Below, piece after piece: positions 62,747-64,000 of a DNA stretch of 64,000 nucleotides (within the stretch, counting starts at the first letter, position 1; each line of letters begins with the position of its first letter). The stretch is from assembly GCF_900109045.1 (NCBI RefSeq), contig NZ_FNYL01000002.1, forward strand, positions 248,001 to 312,000, written 5' to 3'. A model generated the notes under the pieces. That model was not told the DNA's origin. It searched no databases and worked only from the letters and a program-made list of their open reading frames with translations. The DNA is from Dyadobacter sp. SG02 (lineage in GTDB: Bacteria; Bacteroidota; Bacteroidia; Cytophagales; Spirosomataceae). A program made the translations under genes and the position numbers.

Positions 62747-63763
62747 GTGAACAGGCAACGACTGGCTTTTTTACTTGAAAAACAACAACACGGGACCTGC
62801 ACGGACGAAGAGCTTGCCGAGCTGGAAACATGGTACCACTCCTTCGCCCCGAGGGAGCGTGACATTGAAATGGAGCTGGAAAACGAACCGGCTACGGCTT
62901 CCCGCATTGAAAGCGATCTCCGAGGCATATTACCTGGTGTTTCCAAATACAGTGACAAAACAACCCTTCCGCAGCCATCACGTCTTTGGCCGTTGCGCCG
63001 GGTGAGCGTGGTAGCGGCGGTGTTCCTGGCGTTGCTGGTGGCGGGCGGCGTCTGGTGGAAGCAGCGCAGGCCTGCCGAAAGCGCATATGTCGTATTGGCC
63101 ACGAAACAAAATCAGTTGTCGAAAGTAATGCTGCCCGATAGCTCCGAGGTGTGGGTGAAGGCAGGCAGTACATTGAAATACCTCAAAAACTTCGAAAGCG
63201 GTACGCGGGACGTCTATCTGGATGGCGAGGCATTTTTCGACGTCGCCCACGACGCTTCCAAACCTTTCGTCGTGCATACGGCCGATCTCAGGATCAAGGT
63301 GTTGGGTACGACATTCAATGTGAAATCCTATCCGTCCGACAAGACGGCTGAGGCCACGCTGGTGAAGGGAAAAGTAATGATCGAGAAAAACCTCGCACCC
63401 GGGCCCGGGCCGGTGATCCTTGCCCCGAACCAGCGCGCAACCTATTCACGGGAGGCCAGGACGGTGACTGTCAGCTCCGTCGCGGATGCGCGGGAGATCA
63501 AGGCACTGGACCTCGCCACGCGCGAGCGCGAGAGCATGGTGTTCGATGCGGTACCTTTTACCGAAGTACTCACAAGGCTGGAAAACAGGTTCGAGGTGAA
63601 AGTCCATATCGCCGACCGCCAGGGCCTGAGTTGCCTTTTTACGGCGGATTTCGAGCAGGAAGGGCTGGCGGAGATCTTCGACCTCATTGCCGTTTCACAT
63701 AATGTCACCTATCGCATCAAGGGTAATGATGTGTATATCAATGGAAATATCTGTGCCAATTAA
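62747..63763 (+). CDS. FecR-family anti-sigma factor
   Basis: 338 residues from GTG 62747 (NRQRLAFLLEKQQHGTCTDE). The N-terminus is the cytoplasmic sigma-binding part, the transmembrane helix is at about 85-105 (VSVVAAVFLALLVAGGVWW), and the periplasmic part has the FecR domain ('SKVMLPDSSEVWVKAGSTLK', 'GEAFFDVAHD', 'IKVLGTTFNVKSY') and a DUF4974 C-terminus ('VPFTEVLTRLENRFEVKVHI'). Pairs with the sigma factor encoded 68 bp upstream. Shorter than the FecR protein at 29264, mainly before the FecR domain. Confidence 0.93.
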   Translation: MNRQRLAFLLEKQQHGTCTDEELAELETWYHSFAPRERDIEMELENEPATASRIESDLRGILPGVSKYSDKTTLPQPSRLWPLRRVSVVAAVFLALLVAGGVWWKQRRPAESAYVVLATKQNQLSKVMLPDSSEVWVKAGSTLKYLKNFESGTRDVYLDGEAFFDVAHDASKPFVVHTADLRIKVLGTTFNVKSYPSDKTAEATLVKGKVMIEKNLAPGPGPVILAPNQRATYSREARTVTVSSVADAREIKALDLATRERESMVFDAVPFTEVLTRLENRFEVKVHIADRQGLSCLFTADFEQEGLAEIFDLIAVSHNVTYRIKGNDVYINGNICAN

Positions 63764-63808
63764 GCAACCCAGGACCCACTTATGAAAAACTGACGACCCG
63801 AAAGAAAA

Positions 63809-63841
63809 AACGCCTGAAGTGCAGCGAACACTCCGGGCGTT
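63809..63841 (+). promoter_or_regulatory. Hairpin between fecR and the next (SusC-like) gene
   Basis: AACGCCTGAAGTG and CACTCCGGGCGTT form a 13-bp stem with one G-U pair and one A-C mismatch around a 7-nt loop (CAGCGAA). It lies 46 bp after the FecR stop, as in the first Sus locus (30552-30580). Both are followed by a second CCGGGA-containing stretch. Probably a control element between the regulator and transporter genes. Confidence 0.55.
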
Positions 63842-63905
63842 AAAAGCGATGCCGGGAGTGGCGATCGCTTTCTTGAGATGTTTTATCTAAAAAACTTTTG
63901 AAAGT

Positions 63906-64000
63906 ATGAAAAAAACTCGACACCCGAGCGAGCAGGGGAGCTTTTGCCCATTACTTCCGGGACTCAAACCCCTGTTAAACCCGTTACACCGGTCCATGTT
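63906..64000 (+). CDS. Start of a probable SusC/TonB-dependent transporter gene, cut by window
   Basis: ATG 63906 opens a frame of 31 codons that reaches the right edge without a stop: it begins MKKTRHPSEQGSFCPLLPG. Too little is present for a domain match. The call rests on context: an ECF sigma gene, a FecR gene and a hairpin precede it in the same order as at 28568-30666, where SusC follows. The basic leader before the signal peptide resembles the long leader of the first SusC. Confidence 0.5.
   Translation, partial: MKKTRHPSEQGSFCPLLPGLKPLLNPLHRSM

Overview
The window looks like a piece of a Bacteroidota chromosome, most likely a Dyadobacter- or Spirosoma-like member of the Cytophagales. 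The grounds are: several secreted proteins with C-terminal type IX secretion (T9SS) sorting domains, SusC/SusD outer-membrane pairs controlled by ECF sigma factor/FecR modules, a hybrid two-component protein with an AraC output domain, weak ribosome binding sites, and generally GC-rich coding DNA separated by AT-rich promoter regions. No rRNA, tRNA, CRISPR array, insertion sequence or phage gene was recognised. Species assignment is inference from gene content only.

Layout. 1-3767 (-): the N-terminal ~1255 residues of a giant extracytoplasmic protein that leaves the window. 4162-6099 (+): a hybrid histidine kinase that has lost its sensor propeller. 6272-6973 (+): a SMUG2-like DNA glycosylase. 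7088-10411 (+): a repeat-rich T9SS surface protein, ending at a perfect inverted repeat shared with a convergent three-gene operon (21602 to 10470, -) encoding a 2791-residue SBBP/Ig-like/SdrD-like adhesin, a secreted protein without a sorting domain, and a smaller T9SS protein with nearly the same C-terminus as the giant one. 22065-26688 (-): a sensor kinase between two LuxR-type response regulators. 26909-28135 (-): a degenerate serine beta-lactamase-like lipoprotein.

28568-49779 (+) is one long carbohydrate locus: ECF sigma factor, FecR anti-sigma factor, a hairpin, SusC, SusD, a DUF1080/FG-GAP secreted protein, a YdcZ-type transporter, then a tightly packed block of seven catabolic genes (IolE-like isomerase, CoA-acylating semialdehyde dehydrogenase, cyclase-family hydrolase, zinc alcohol dehydrogenase, SDR, single-chain transketolase, cupin), a membrane-anchored PQQ dehydrogenase with a haem c domain, a relic of a flavin monooxygenase and a GH125 alpha-mannosidase. 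The likely logic is regulated uptake through SusCD, periplasmic trimming and oxidation, and cytoplasmic conversion through dehydrogenases and a TPP enzyme to an acyl-CoA. No sugar kinase is present. This is the best candidate here for an undescribed pathway; the substrate cannot be read from the sequence.

49865-56512 (-): a Crp-family regulator, an alpha/beta hydrolase lipoprotein with a decayed tandem copy beside it, a second ECF sigma system whose partner gene joins an anti-sigma-like N-terminus to a barrel-like C-terminus, a PepSY-like lipoprotein and a PQQ-repeat propeller. 56666-62005 (+): a very large T9SS-exported subtilase. 62124-64000 (+): a third ECF sigma/FecR pair, the same kind of hairpin, and the first codons of what is probably another SusC gene.
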